From: an uncultured Bacteroidota bacterium
Lineage (GTDB): Bacteria > Bacteroidota > Bacteroidia > Chitinophagales > Chitinophagaceae
NCBI GenBank assembly: GCA_903835005.1
Contig: CAILLK010000105.1
Coordinates: 1 to 49,430 of the forward strand
Direction: 5' to 3'
DNA: 49,430 bases
Made by a program: the position numbers and the translations under genes. Shown here piece by piece: positions 34,797-43,912 of this stretch (its first letter is position 1; the number at the start of each line of letters is the position of its first letter). The notes under the pieces were generated by a model. It was given only the letters and a program-made list of their open reading frames with translations. It was not told the DNA's origin and did not search any database.

Positions 34797-37016
34797 TTAA
34801 TCTTTCTTTCCTGAGTCCATATTCAGCGTTACTCCCGATTTTTTAAGGTCATTGATAACATTTACAACTTCAGATATATAGATGTCCTTACTTACATTTT
34901 TAAGCCAGTCTTTATTTTTCGAAATAGCAGTAGTGTCGTTGAATTTTTTGGCATTATCGGCCAGCTTTTCTTCATCTGCAGGCGTATTGGTTATGTCAAG
35001 CAATACAGCTTTTTTCTGCAGTTCTTCCATTTTCTTCGATTTTTCATTGATCTCCTCCTGATCTTTCCTGTATCTCTTTTCATTCAGCGATACTACATTT
35101 TCATCTCTTTTTTTCTTGAAATACTCTGAGTTTTCCTGAATCAGCTTAAAGGTTTCATTGTTGGCTATTCTGCTTTTGCTCAGTGCGGCAAGCTGTTGCA
35201 GATTGCCTACGCTGTTTGTTACCTTATAGTTGGCTGGCGGAATTACATCCCATGGCAAGGCCGATTTGTTGTGGCGCTCGCCCTGGTCTTCTTCATCATA
35301 GGCATCGCGGGCATCAGGTATGGTTATGTCAGGTGTCACACCTTTCATCTGGGTAGAGCCACCGTTCACCCTGTAAAACTTTTCCATAGTCAGCTTCACA
35401 GATCCCAGTGATTTTCCCATTGATCCGGCTGTATCATTGGTCATCCTCAAGCGGGTCATTGGGTCTACAAACTGGTCAAGATCTACCATTTTCTGCACAG
35501 TTCCCTTGCCGTAGGTGGTAGAGCCTATTATCACAGCACGCTTGTAGTCCTGCATGGCAGCCGCCATAATTTCTGAAGCCGATGCAGAACCTTCATTAAC
35601 CATAATAGCCATCGGGCCGGTATACAATATGCCATCAGCTGGTTGGGCAGGCAATACAGCCGGAGCAGCATGGTTGCTTTTCACTTGCACTACCGGCCCC
35701 TTGCCGGTAAATAATCCTGCCATATCTACCACATCGCCCAGGCTCCCGCCTCCATTGTTTCGCAGGTCAAGTATTATTCCTGTTACACCCGCTTCCTTCA
35801 GTTTCTTCACTTCCACAGCTATATCGGTACTGCAGTTACGGCCGCTGGTATGGTTGAAATCGGCATAAAATTCCGGCAGATAAATATAGCCTATAGGCCC
35901 GTCCTTGCTTTTTATCACAGCCGATTTTGCGTAGGTTTCCTCTATTTCAATTACATCCCTTTTTATGGGTATTACCTTTGTCGAGCCATCAGCTCTTTTC
36001 ACAGTAAGTTTCACTATGGTTCCTTTCGGGCCGCGTATCAGTTTTACCACATCATTAAGTTCGTAGCCACCCACATCAACAGGTTGATCATCGCCCTGCG
36101 CCACCTTGGTAATTTCATCTTTTTCTTTCAATTCGCCTTGCTTCCACGATGGGCTGCCTATAATGATTGATGAAACAGTAACTTTATCATTTTCCGGGCT
36201 CAGCCTGGCGCCTATACCTACAAATGCGCCGCTCATAGTTACATCAAAATCACTTTTATCTGCAGGCGGGAAGTAGTTGGTATGCGGATCTTCGGTTTCA
36301 GTTATAGCATTTATATATTCTGCAAACCGGTCGTCGTCCTTTTGTTTCTTATAGAAGTTTAAAAAACGGTCAATGTATTTCCGTGCGCCTTCCCGGGCAT
36401 CCACTTCCAGTTCGGCATCCGTTTTGAATTTAGCATTTACAGAGTCTTTATTCTCTCTTTTTTTCTCCTGGTCTTTTTTCAGGTCCACATACCGCACCAG
36501 CACCTGCAGCTTTATGAAATCATGCCATTTGGCGGGCAATTCATTGTCATCCCTGGCATATTCTTGTTTATCATAATTCTCCTGGAAAACTTCATTACCA
36601 TCAAAGGTGAAGGGTTTCTTCAGTATTTCAGAATCAAGTTGCTGAACCCCTTTCAATCGCCGCAGAAAAACAGCATCCAGCGAATCGAAAAACTCAATGG
36701 AGTTAGCTGCAATCTCATCATCCAGTTTGAACTCATAGCTGCTGATCATTTTCATGTCTTGCCGGGTAAAGAACAATTTTTCATAATCAAACTCACGCAC
36801 GATCATTTTATACACCCTCGAGGAAAAAGTATCATCCAGCGCTTTAGGTGAAAAATGACCACTTTTTATGGTTTCCATTACCGATTGCAGCACCAGCTTC
36901 CGCTTATCCTCTGATGAATGGCTGCCTTGCCCGCTGTACCTGAAAGAAACAACTGCCGCAAGCGCTCCGATTATTAAACAAGGTATCAGGATTTTATTCT
37001 TCATGAATTTCAACAT
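34797..37016 (-). CDS. prc: Carboxy-terminal (tail-specific) protease, S41A family
   Basis: A 739-residue periplasmic protease. After a membrane segment (about 8-25) come a long N-terminal region, a PDZ domain (AFVGIGARLSPEN, GGYELNDVVKLIRGPKGT), and the S41 core. The catalytic serine lies in NEGSASASEIMAAAMQ and the lysine in TTYGKGTVQ. The C-terminal helical extension (EKRYRKDQEEINEKSKKMEELQKK) fits Prc/Tsp rather than the shorter CtpA. It degrades or trims envelope proteins. An alternative start five codons later (MKNKIL) is equally reasonable. Confidence 0.93.
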   Translation of the reverse strand: MLKFMKNKILIPCLIIGALAAVVSFRYSGQGSHSSEDKRKLVLQSVMETIKSGHFSPKALDDTFSSRVYKMIVREFDYEKLFFTRQDMKMISSYEFKLDDEIAANSIEFFDSLDAVFLRRLKGVQQLDSEILKKPFTFDGNEVFQENYDKQEYARDDNELPAKWHDFIKLQVLVRYVDLKKDQEKKRENKDSVNAKFKTDAELEVDAREGARKYIDRFLNFYKKQKDDDRFAEYINAITETEDPHTNYFPPADKSDFDVTMSGAFVGIGARLSPENDKVTVSSIIIGSPSWKQGELKEKDEITKVAQGDDQPVDVGGYELNDVVKLIRGPKGTIVKLTVKRADGSTKVIPIKRDVIEIEETYAKSAVIKSKDGPIGYIYLPEFYADFNHTSGRNCSTDIAVEVKKLKEAGVTGIILDLRNNGGGSLGDVVDMAGLFTGKGPVVQVKSNHAAPAVLPAQPADGILYTGPMAIMVNEGSASASEIMAAAMQDYKRAVIIGSTTYGKGTVQKMVDLDQFVDPMTRLRMTNDTAGSMGKSLGSVKLTMEKFYRVNGGSTQMKGVTPDITIPDARDAYDEEDQGERHNKSALPWDVIPPANYKVTNSVGNLQQLAALSKSRIANNETFKLIQENSEYFKKKRDENVVSLNEKRYRKDQEEINEKSKKMEELQKKAVLLDITNTPADEEKLADNAKKFNDTTAISKNKDWLKNVSKDIYISEVVNVINDLKKSGVTLNMDSGKKD

Positions 37017-37041
37017 AGTCTTATTACTTAATAAAGTCTCA

Positions 37042-37049
37042 CAAATGTA
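37042..37049 (-). promoter_or_regulatory. -7 box TACATTTG for the tail-specific protease gene
   Basis: Exact TAnnTTTG match on the - strand, 25 bases before the ATG at 37016. A TTG (as CAA on the + strand at 37074-37076) is 24 bases upstream, close to the -33 spacing. Confidence 0.42.
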
Positions 37050-37300
37050 GTTTAAATGCTGTTAAATAAATGACAATCAAAAACTGAAGTAAGGTTAAAA
37101 TAGAGGTGATTTTTCAGGATAATACCATTCCTTGATTTACTCTTAAAGAATATCTATAAATTCAGAGATGAATTGGATTACAATTTCAGGTATTAATTTA
37201 TTGGTTTTGCTTTGGCTTATTGGCTAAGTCGGTAAAAATTATCAACTTGAATTGAGCCCATCATGGCAAAAAAGCCAGATAGCAGGAAAATCCTGTGCAC

Positions 37301-37345
37301 AAAACAAATCCCCCTTCCTTTAAAATGAGTTGGGGGATTTGTTTT
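37301..37345. terminator. Strong 14-bp terminator hairpin after the M20 dipeptidase gene
   Basis: AAAACAAATCCCCC at 37301-37314 pairs perfectly with GGGGGATTTGTTTT at 37332-37345, with a 17-base loop. It follows the dipeptidase stop on the - strand. The rest of 37017-37300 is AT-rich, with a small CAGGA/TCCTG hairpin at 37283-37295 and no coding frame of note. Confidence 0.75.
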
Positions 37346-37363
37346 AAAGAAATAATTATTCTA

Positions 37364-38731
37364 TTAAAATGACTCTGTAAAATATTTATGGAAGTAAGGT
37401 ATGGTCTCAATCCCTTTATAGAAATTGGCAAGGTCATACTTCTCATTGGGCGAGTGGATATTGTCATTGTCCAGTCCGAAGCCCAGCAATACAGTTTTCA
37501 GTCCAAGCGTCTTTTCAAACAGCGCCACTATAGGTATGCTGCCACCCCCGCGGGTAGGTATCGGGTCTTTGCCAAATGTAGTCTTAATGGCTTTTGCCGC
37601 AGCAAGGTAGGCAGGCGAGTTAGTAGGTGTAACAACCGGATCACCGCCATGTCCCGGAGTCACAGTCACCTTTACGCAACCAGGAGCAACACTGTTAAAG
37701 TGCTTTACAAACAATGCCGATATCTCAGAAGGCTTCTGGTTGGGCACCAGGCGCATAGTTATCTTTGCATTGGCCTTTGAAGGCAAAACGGTTTTTGAAC
37801 CCTCGCCCTGGTAGCCACCCCATATGCCATTCAGGTCAAGGGTAGGGCGCACTCCTGTTCGCTCAAGCGTAGTGTATCCCTTCTCACCCCAGATGTCATT
37901 GATGCCAAGATCTTTTTTATACTCATCCAGGTCAAAGGGCGCAAGGTTAAGGGTTTTGCGTTCTTCATCGGTAAGGTCAATAACTGAATCATAAAAACCA
38001 GGAACCGTAATGTGCCCGTTCTCATCATGCAGCGATGCCACCAGCTTGCATAGCATATTCAGCGGATTGGCTACAGCCCCACCATACACACCACTGTGCA
38101 GGTCGCGGTTTGGTCCCACCACTTCTATCTCCACAGCAGTAAGTCCCCGCAGTCCGCTCTCAATAGATGGGTGCTCCATACTGATCATTGAGGTGTCGGA
38201 AATCAATACCACATTGGCTTTCAGCTTCTCTGTATTGTCTTCCAGAAACTTGCCCAGGTTGCCTGAGCCTACTTCTTCTTCACCTTCTATCATCACTTTT
38301 ACATTGCAGGGCAGGGTATTGGTCTTAGCCATTATTTCCAGCGCCTTTATGTGCATAAACATCTGGCCTTTATCATCACATGCCCCTCGTGCATAAATTT
38401 TGCCATCCTTTATCACCGGGTCAAATGGCCCGCTGGTCCATAGGTTCACCGGGTCGGCCGGCTGAACATCATAGTGCCCGTAAACAAGAATTGTTGGCAA
38501 TTTGGCATCAATGATCTTTTCGCCATAAACAATAGGATGCCCTGCAGTAGCGCAAACCTCAGCGGTATCGCAGCCTGCCTTTAGCAGATGCTCTTTAACT
38601 GCATCGGCGCAACGCGCCACATCGGCTTTGTATTTGCTGTCGGCGCTCACAGAGGGAATGCGCAGCAATCCCAACAATTCATCCAGAAAACGGTCTTTAT
38701 TTTCAGCTTGATAATCTTTCCAGGCTTGCAT
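37364..38731 (-). CDS. M20-family dipeptidase
   Basis: A 455-residue zinc peptidase. The metal-binding pattern is seen in VYGHYDVQPAD (about 80-90) and GACDDKGQ (about 115-122), with the acid pair in MIEGEEEVGSGN. GRGGGSIPIV-type residues and HSPNEKYD come near the end. The family cleaves dipeptides in the cytoplasm, and the length fits M20 family A/PepV-like members. The ATG at 38731 gives MQAWKDYQAENKDRF. A heptamer repeat lies 37 bases upstream. Confidence 0.9.
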   Translation of the reverse strand: MQAWKDYQAENKDRFLDELLGLLRIPSVSADSKYKADVARCADAVKEHLLKAGCDTAEVCATAGHPIVYGEKIIDAKLPTILVYGHYDVQPADPVNLWTSGPFDPVIKDGKIYARGACDDKGQMFMHIKALEIMAKTNTLPCNVKVMIEGEEEVGSGNLGKFLEDNTEKLKANVVLISDTSMISMEHPSIESGLRGLTAVEIEVVGPNRDLHSGVYGGAVANPLNMLCKLVASLHDENGHITVPGFYDSVIDLTDEERKTLNLAPFDLDEYKKDLGINDIWGEKGYTTLERTGVRPTLDLNGIWGGYQGEGSKTVLPSKANAKITMRLVPNQKPSEISALFVKHFNSVAPGCVKVTVTPGHGGDPVVTPTNSPAYLAAAKAIKTTFGKDPIPTRGGGSIPIVALFEKTLGLKTVLLGFGLDNDNIHSPNEKYDLANFYKGIETIPYFHKYFTESF

Positions 38732-38767
38732 GTGTTTTTTAAATTTAAGAAGTAAAAGTAACTGTTC

Positions 38768-38844
38768 TTATGGAATTTGGACTTTAGACTTTAGAATTTA
38801 GAATTTGGAATTTGGGATTTGGAATTTGTACTTTATACTTTGGA
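38768..38844. repeat. Degenerate 7-bp-period tandem repeat, eleven units
   Basis: Consecutive heptamers TTATGGA, ATTTGGA, CTTTAGA, CTTTAGA, ATTTAGA, ATTTGGA, ATTTGGG, ATTTGGA, ATTTGTA, CTTTATA and CTTTGGA run without gaps. It sits between the divergent starts of the M20 dipeptidase and a lipoprotein gene. It has the same character as 1575-1623. Confidence 0.8.
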
Positions 38845-38926
38845 ATACAATAAAACTCAATTTTACTCGTTTTACAATAGTTTCTGTATTTTTATCCTGT
38901 TTATAACCATTATCAACAATAAGCCT

Positions 38927-39748
38927 ATGTTACGTAACATCCTTATCCTGGCCATTGTAATGATTACTTTCTTTTCCTGCAAAAAATCCGGAAATGGCAG
39001 CTATCCGGTTGATTCACCGGTAAACGTTCAAATGCAGCAAAGTACTCAAAGCGGAGGCAAGGCTACCTTTATCTTAAATTGTTCAACCGGCAGTTATCCC
39101 AATGGTAACTATACACTCAATTACAGACTGAGCATTGTTGCCAGCAAAATCTCAGTTACATTTTCCGATATTACAGCAATAAGCCAGAAACCTTCTATCG
39201 GGCCATCTGCACCTGCCACTGCATATATCGACCTGGAAGTACTTAATAGTGGCAGTTACCCTTTATCCTTTCAGATTGGGTCAAACACATATCAGGCAAC
39301 CCTGGTGGTTACAGATACTGACTATACGATTTCCTGCCCAAAACCTTCTGCTAACCTGGCGTTTAAGAATTCTTCTATAAAGAAGATTCAGGTCAATACG
39401 ATCTGGGGTACAGTAAAGGCCGGTAGCTTATATTATGCTAATGTATTAAATAACATTATCGATTCTTTGGTGATATTTGGTGCGCAACCCTATACCGGCC
39501 CTGTTGGTGATTATTACCTCTTTATAAGTGATTCCGGATTTACCTCCAGTCCGCTCAGCGCCGCTATGTTGCAGAAGAATTTCATTTATACCTATACTGG
39601 TAATTATGCCAATATAGATTCACTTGTCAGGCATTATGAGTCTGGAAACAGAGACTCACTAAGTATAGCTGTGAATACTTATACCGGTGATACCAACTGG
39701 GTGTTTATAGCCCCTCCTATGCCGGTAACATTTACAAATGCCCACTGA
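38927..39748 (+). CDS. Lipoprotein of unknown function
   Basis: A 273-residue protein from the ATG at 38927; the frame is open upstream, but those codons come from the heptamer repeat and do not look like protein. The leader MLRNILILAIVMITFFSC ends in a lipobox-like cysteine near 18, followed by KKSGNGS, so lipidation is likely. The mature part is rich in Ser, Thr, Tyr and Asn with alternating hydrophobic residues, as in beta-sandwich surface proteins. No family is recognised. Confidence 0.7.
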   Translation: MLRNILILAIVMITFFSCKKSGNGSYPVDSPVNVQMQQSTQSGGKATFILNCSTGSYPNGNYTLNYRLSIVASKISVTFSDITAISQKPSIGPSAPATAYIDLEVLNSGSYPLSFQIGSNTYQATLVVTDTDYTISCPKPSANLAFKNSSIKKIQVNTIWGTVKAGSLYYANVLNNIIDSLVIFGAQPYTGPVGDYYLFISDSGFTSSPLSAAMLQKNFIYTYTGNYANIDSLVRHYESGNRDSLSIAVNTYTGDTNWVFIAPPMPVTFTNAH

Positions 39749-39815
39749 TGATTAGCCCTGGGGTAAATATTCTGTTTTGGTAAAGGTGAACATGCCAATA
39801 TATTTATCATATGGT

Positions 39816-39846
39816 GCCTGATTGGTAAGTAACTAATCAGGCTTTT
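39816..39846 (+). terminator. Terminator between the lipoprotein and HEAT-repeat genes
   Basis: GCCTGATT (39816-39823) and AATCAGGC (39835-39842) form a perfect 8-bp stem with an 11-base loop, followed by TTTT. Its right arm overlaps the stop codon of the convergent HEAT-repeat gene (39837-39839). Confidence 0.7.
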
Positions 39847-40595
39847 AATGACTTAATATACTTTCTTGCCTCATCCTGCGTATAAAACGAGAAGTTCCTG
39901 TACCGGTAATGCACATCTATTATTTCTTCAATGGCATCAGCTACCAAATCTTTATTTTTCCAGGTAGTAATATCAGCCATTACCTTTTCAAGGCATCCTT
40001 TTTTGTAGGCTATCTGACCTATCACATGCACCAGTGTCCATTGCACCCGTTTGGTTTTATCAAATTGCAGTTGCCTTAGAAGCGGCAGTATGTCCTGTGG
40101 GTGTGTTCTTCCCCGAAGTTCAATACCATGGCATATTTCCCTGCGAATTTCCTTATCCGGATGGTGCAGGTATTGTTTCGACCATTCAATAACGGGCGCA
40201 GCATTTTTCTCCCCCATTTTTTTCATGGAGCCAATTACTGCATTCCTTACAGAATGATGCTCATCAAACAGGCCGGTATCAAAGAAGTTTTTAACAACGG
40301 TGAAATCCCATTTTCCTATTTCTCCTGCAGCATTTACTGAGGTCTGCCTTATTTTAGGATTACTATCTGCAGCGAGGATATTCAAAATCCCGATTACCAG
40401 GTGGCGCAATTCCGGGCTGGCCTGGTAAATTTTACCAATAGCCAGGTAGGCAGTTTTACGGATATAGGTATCCTCATCCGAAAAATAATGCAACAAATGT
40501 GATCTCAGATTGGTCCGGATATCGGTTTCAATATCCGTATTTATCTGCTTGACCAACTTATTTCTCTCTGTTTTTTCCAGGTCGTAAAAGGACAT
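39837..40595 (-). CDS. HEAT-repeat protein
   Basis: A 252-residue all-helical protein. Repeated units of about 35-40 residues carry phrases such as EDTYIRKTAYLAIGKIY, NPKIRQTSVNAAGEIGKWD, HHSVRNAVIGSMKKMG and DKEIRREICHGIELRG, typical HEAT units used for protein binding. There is no signal peptide, so it is cytoplasmic. Its partner is unknown. The end, FYTQDEARKYIKSLKA, resembles the tail of DNA-alkylation-repair-type HEAT proteins only in general character. Confidence 0.75.
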   Translation of the reverse strand: MSFYDLEKTERNKLVKQINTDIETDIRTNLRSHLLHYFSDEDTYIRKTAYLAIGKIYQASPELRHLVIGILNILAADSNPKIRQTSVNAAGEIGKWDFTVVKNFFDTGLFDEHHSVRNAVIGSMKKMGEKNAAPVIEWSKQYLHHPDKEIRREICHGIELRGRTHPQDILPLLRQLQFDKTKRVQWTLVHVIGQIAYKKGCLEKVMADITTWKNKDLVADAIEEIIDVHYRYRNFSFYTQDEARKYIKSLKA

Positions 40596-40662
40596 AAGAT
40601 ACCAGCCCTGATTTCAGTTAAAAGATTAGCCAGGGCAGAAAGCAGTAAAGTTAATTCAGAAT

Positions 40663-41097
40663 TTAGTTTACCCCCAGCAATTCTACTTCAAAAATCAGTG
40701 TACTGTTTGGCCCGATAGCAGGTCCTACCTGTCTTTCGCCATAAGCAAGGTGAGGGGGTATGAAAAAACGCCACTTGCTCCCTGTGTTCATCAGTTGCAG
40801 CCCTTCAGTCCACCCCTTAATTACCTGGTTGAGCGGGAAGGCAGTAGGCTGGCCTCTCTGCACCGAACTGTCAAATACTTCGCCATCAATCGTCGTGCCG
40901 TGATAATGGCAATTTACTTTACTGGTCTCAGTTGGTTTTGGCCCTGTTCCTGTTGTTATTACTTCATATTGCAAACCACTTGGCAATTCGGTAATGCCAG
41001 CCTTTTGTTTGTTGGCGGCAAGAAATTCAGTTCCTGCCTTTAAGTTTGCTTCCATTTTTTCGGTCTTCATTTTTAAAAGCGTATCTGCAATGCCCAT
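40663..41097 (-). CDS. FKBP-type peptidyl-prolyl isomerase (FkpA-like)
   Basis: A 144-residue protein from the ATG at 41097 (MGIADTLLKMKTEKM); an upstream TTG would fall inside the promoter box. A short helical N-terminus (NLKAGTEFLAANKQK) is followed by the FKBP domain: CHYHGTTIDGEVFDSS, FPLNQVIKGWTEGLQLM, KWRFFIPPHLAYGER and LIFEVELL. The fold speeds proline isomerisation in proteins. No signal peptide is visible, so it may be cytoplasmic, unlike classic FkpA. A TAnnTTTG box is 15 bases upstream. Confidence 0.92.
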   Translation of the reverse strand: MGIADTLLKMKTEKMEANLKAGTEFLAANKQKAGITELPSGLQYEVITTGTGPKPTETSKVNCHYHGTTIDGEVFDSSVQRGQPTAFPLNQVIKGWTEGLQLMNTGSKWRFFIPPHLAYGERQVGPAIGPNSTLIFEVELLGVN

Positions 41098-41112
41098 TGT
41101 TAGTATTTTGTG

Positions 41113-41120
41113 CAAAAGTA
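41113..41120 (-). promoter_or_regulatory. -7 box TACTTTTG before the FKBP gene
   Basis: Exact TAnnTTTG match on the - strand, 15 bases before the ATG at 41097, which supports that start over an upstream TTG. Confidence 0.42.
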
Positions 41121-41237
41121 TTGTATAATATCATTGGTAGTAAACTGATTTGACATTAAATTGCACTTAATACAAATTAGTATAAATATATTGTAGTTAT
41201 GATGATTAATTTATTTTCTGTTTTATAAACTGCTGTT

Positions 41238-41843
41238 ATGCAAGAAACACACTACCTGGTACCGGATCAAATTAAAGGTGAAGAGAAAAATCTGGAGGTT
41301 GCAAAATCAGCATCTGATATAGAAGAGGCAGAAGACTGGTTCGTTGAAGCGAAAGAAAGATTATGGTATGTAAATCATTGGAAACAGGCAGGTCAGAGTT
41401 CCTGCTTTCATTTCTGTCTGGCAGATAATCAGGGCAACATTTTAAACAGAAAACCAAGGAAAGGTGACCACATCAGAATTGCCAAAAATGATTCCGGCCT
41501 TGTTAAAGGTGAAGAACAGGACTTGTTCATTGTTGAAGCGCTTGAGTATGATGATTATCCCGATGAAAACAAGGAGTCCTTTGCAATTCATCTGAGTCCC
41601 GTAAAATCTTTCCTGATCTCTGGTTTAAATACAATTCCTGAGCCTGTTGATCGTTTCACCATAACACTGGTAATTGTACGTGACAACAGAATTCTGAAAG
41701 CGCTATACCATGGCAGAAACGAATTCGGGCACCTTGAAATAGCTGCAGAAGAAGCCAGAATTGAAAAGGACAATTCATCCTGGCCGGGGCTTAAGGATGA
41801 AGATTGGCAAGGACTCTTGAAATGGTTTATGGATGGTAAATGA
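41238..41843 (+). CDS. Hypothetical cytoplasmic protein (201 residues)
   Basis: An acidic protein without signal or membrane segment. Visible features are a charged N-terminus (GEEKNLEVAKSASDIEEAEDWF), a middle with RKPRKGDHIRIAKN that could be a small beta-barrel, and a late FTITLVIVRDNRILKALYHGRNE. I do not recognise a family. It stands alone on the + strand between the FKBP and MOSC genes, which run the other way. Confidence 0.65.
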   Translation: MQETHYLVPDQIKGEEKNLEVAKSASDIEEAEDWFVEAKERLWYVNHWKQAGQSSCFHFCLADNQGNILNRKPRKGDHIRIAKNDSGLVKGEEQDLFIVEALEYDDYPDENKESFAIHLSPVKSFLISGLNTIPEPVDRFTITLVIVRDNRILKALYHGRNEFGHLEIAAEEARIEKDNSSWPGLKDEDWQGLLKWFMDGK

Positions 41844-41949
41844 AGAACATTCAATTCCTAAACTTGCTACCGAAATTTTATTGCATTTTGTTATCTTTGA
41901 TTTAGCATCCTAATAGCGCAGTATTTTATAAAATTCATGTATTTTATTT

Positions 41950-42174
41950 ATGGAATTTACAGGGTATTACGATTATTCGGTGGAGGTATATAAAGAGGAG
42001 TGATGCCTGGGCACCTATTTTTAGGTCACAAATGTTGCCTGGCTGGCGGTATGGCTAAACATATACCCTAAGTACTGGAAATGGACCTCAGTCAGGGTAT
42101 TTCACAGCAAAACAAATACGTTTATGTGCGAATACCTGAGAAATGGTGATATGCCTGCCAAACCAGGTTCGTAA
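41950..42174 (+). pseudogene. Possible decayed small gene with two in-frame stops
   Basis: From an ATG at 41950, one frame reads MEFTGYYDYSVEVYKEE, stop (TGA), six residues, stop (TAG), then 50 open codons containing VWLNIYPKYWKW and MCEYLRNGDMPAKPGS. The composition is protein-like, but no family is recognised and the evidence is weak. The rest of the 41844-42203 interval shows nothing. Confidence 0.2.
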
Positions 42175-42203
42175 TTCTTTTATGCCTGTTTTTATTTTTT
42201 GCA

Positions 42204-43067
42204 TTAAAGTATTTTCGATAGTTCAATGACAATTTCATTTCCCACAGATATCTTTCCTGTACCTGTATGGGTCAGGTACATTCCGAAATAAACCTGATTA
42301 CCTTCCCTGAACATATATTTCCCATCTTCCTTCAGCGTGCCGAGTGTTTTCAATGGTTCTTTACCCGCAACGGATGTCATCTGGTTTATAGTAGTTATTG
42401 CACACCGGCCATCTCTTTTTATTCCCCTGAATTTTATACCATTGATCCTGAATTGGTCCATCTTTTCTTCTGCAAATGCATCACAGCCCTTCATAACAAT
42501 GTTCGGCCGGAATCGGTTCATAGGCAGCGTCTCATCCATATTCTGGTTCAGGTATTGACGTGTAGCTTCCGAAGTCAGTAGAAACGGAAATGAATCAGCA
42601 AAGGCCAGCATTTCATGGCTATGTGCTATAGTCCGGTTTCCCTCATCGGGCATGCGCACCAGCCTGTACTTACCCGCCACCTCGCGGGCAAGATATTCTG
42701 TAAACCAACCGGCAGCTTCATCTCCCTGGTCAATTCCCATACATATTGTGTCCCAGATTTTTACCGGTATTCCTCCATTGTTACAACCCAAAAGTGGAAG
42801 CATTAATGGGGGCATTCCCGGGGCAGTGATGATAAGGTGGTTTTGCGAGATCACGGGTTCAATAAGGCACATCGTTCTGATGCCAGTTGCGCCGGATTTG
42901 CTATCTCCTCGCTGTGCCACAAAAACACCATTTTCATTGATTACCATCCATTGCCGGTCGTATCGAATACCTAGTCCACCAATTTCAGCAGTAGCCAAAG
43001 CAATACCCCTGCATGATTTAACCGGATAGCAATTGAGTTCTGAGACAATAATGGTTTGGTTTTTCAT
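42204..43067 (-). CDS. MOSC-domain protein (molybdenum cofactor-dependent reductase, mARC/YcbX-like)
   Basis: A 287-residue protein from the ATG at 43067 (MKNQTIIVSELNC). The N-terminal beta barrel shows YPVKSCRGI and RYDRQWMVINENG, and the MOSC domain shows MNRFRPNIVMKGCDAF and the molybdenum-ligand cysteine in KRDGRCAITTIN. Family members reduce N-hydroxylated compounds with electrons from a separate reductase. It lacks the C-terminal 2Fe-2S domain of YcbX, so a partner would be needed. The cell also encodes another molybdenum enzyme at 29719. Confidence 0.87.
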   Translation of the reverse strand: MKNQTIIVSELNCYPVKSCRGIALATAEIGGLGIRYDRQWMVINENGVFVAQRGDSKSGATGIRTMCLIEPVISQNHLIITAPGMPPLMLPLLGCNNGGIPVKIWDTICMGIDQGDEAAGWFTEYLAREVAGKYRLVRMPDEGNRTIAHSHEMLAFADSFPFLLTSEATRQYLNQNMDETLPMNRFRPNIVMKGCDAFAEEKMDQFRINGIKFRGIKRDGRCAITTINQMTSVAGKEPLKTLGTLKEDGKYMFREGNQVYFGMYLTHTGTGKISVGNEIVIELSKIL

Positions 43068-43367
43068 GTTCGCAAAGTAATTACTAAACCCCAATGGAGC
43101 AGATTATTTCTAATAAATAAAGCAACAAAATATACTCCCAAATTCTGATTTAATTAAGGCTGAAACAGTATTGCGTTATGAAATATAATGTATGCTTATT
43201 TTATTAATAAATGCGCTGATCCGGATCAATCTTAATAAAAAATTATTTTGGACAAATGCCAAGATCTTGCTTTTTGTTTGATACTTTTATTCTGAGAAAA
43301 AAATAAAGTTTGTTTCTGTTTTTTGTACTTTTTCATCTTTATTAACTACTTAAAAACAATTATGCTT

Positions 43368-43801
43368 ATGAATTTCAAAACATTAGGTTTGGTTTTTGCT
43401 TTGTTTTATCAGGCATGTTCGTATCTGGCTCCTTAAGGGCTCAGGAGCACCCCAATTACATGCATGCGCTTTCAAATCTGAGAACCGCCCGCTGGATGCT
43501 GGATCACCGGCCCGGAAACTGGAGGCAGTCGAGGGATGAGGAAGCGGCTGAAAGAGAAATCAATGATGCTATCAGGGAAATCCATGAGGCAACAATTGAT
43601 GATCACCACGGAATGGACGAGCATGAGAAATGGGCAGAGCACAACGACAGGGGCGGCCGCCTGAGAGATGCTAAGGAATTCCTCAACAGGGCAAGGCAAA
43701 ATATGGAGCGTGCCGAAGATTTTAAAGGATTAAAAGGAAGGATACTGAGGCACATCAGCGAATCACAGCGTTTTGTAGATATGGCAATGAATGCCCGCTA
43801 A
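43368..43801 (+). CDS. Small secreted protein, apparent one-base frameshift in the signal peptide
   Basis: The open frame from 43415 gives a 128-residue product starting inside a signal-peptide end. An ATG at 43368 (or 43362) begins MNFKTLGLVFALF in another frame that soon hits a stop. Adding one T to the TTTT run at 43404-43407 joins them into a good signal peptide (LFLSGMFVSGSLRAQ) before EHPNYMHALSNLR. The mature part is helical and charged, with ARWMLDHRPGNW, EREINDAIREIHEATIDD and GRLRDAKEFL. I recall similar small periplasmic proteins with the HALSxLRxARW pattern but no function. Confidence 0.6.
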
Positions 43802-43825
43802 AAGTTCCCTAATTGTATCCATACA

Positions 43826-43856
43826 AGTCATCTGAACAAAATCAGATGGCTTTTTT
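43826..43856 (+). terminator. Terminator after the small secreted protein gene
   Basis: AGTCATCTGA (43826-43835) pairs with TCAGATGGCT (43842-43851) with one G-T pair and a 6-base loop, followed by TTTTTAA. Confidence 0.75.
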
Positions 43857-43912
43857 AATTACATTTTCAGCACCTGACAGAGTCATTTTCCTATAAAATA
43901 GCAGGATATAGT

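Noticed and set aside
37261..37467. A 68-residue - strand frame downstream of the M20 dipeptidase
   Set aside because: It runs through the strong terminator hairpin and the end of the dipeptidase gene in another frame.
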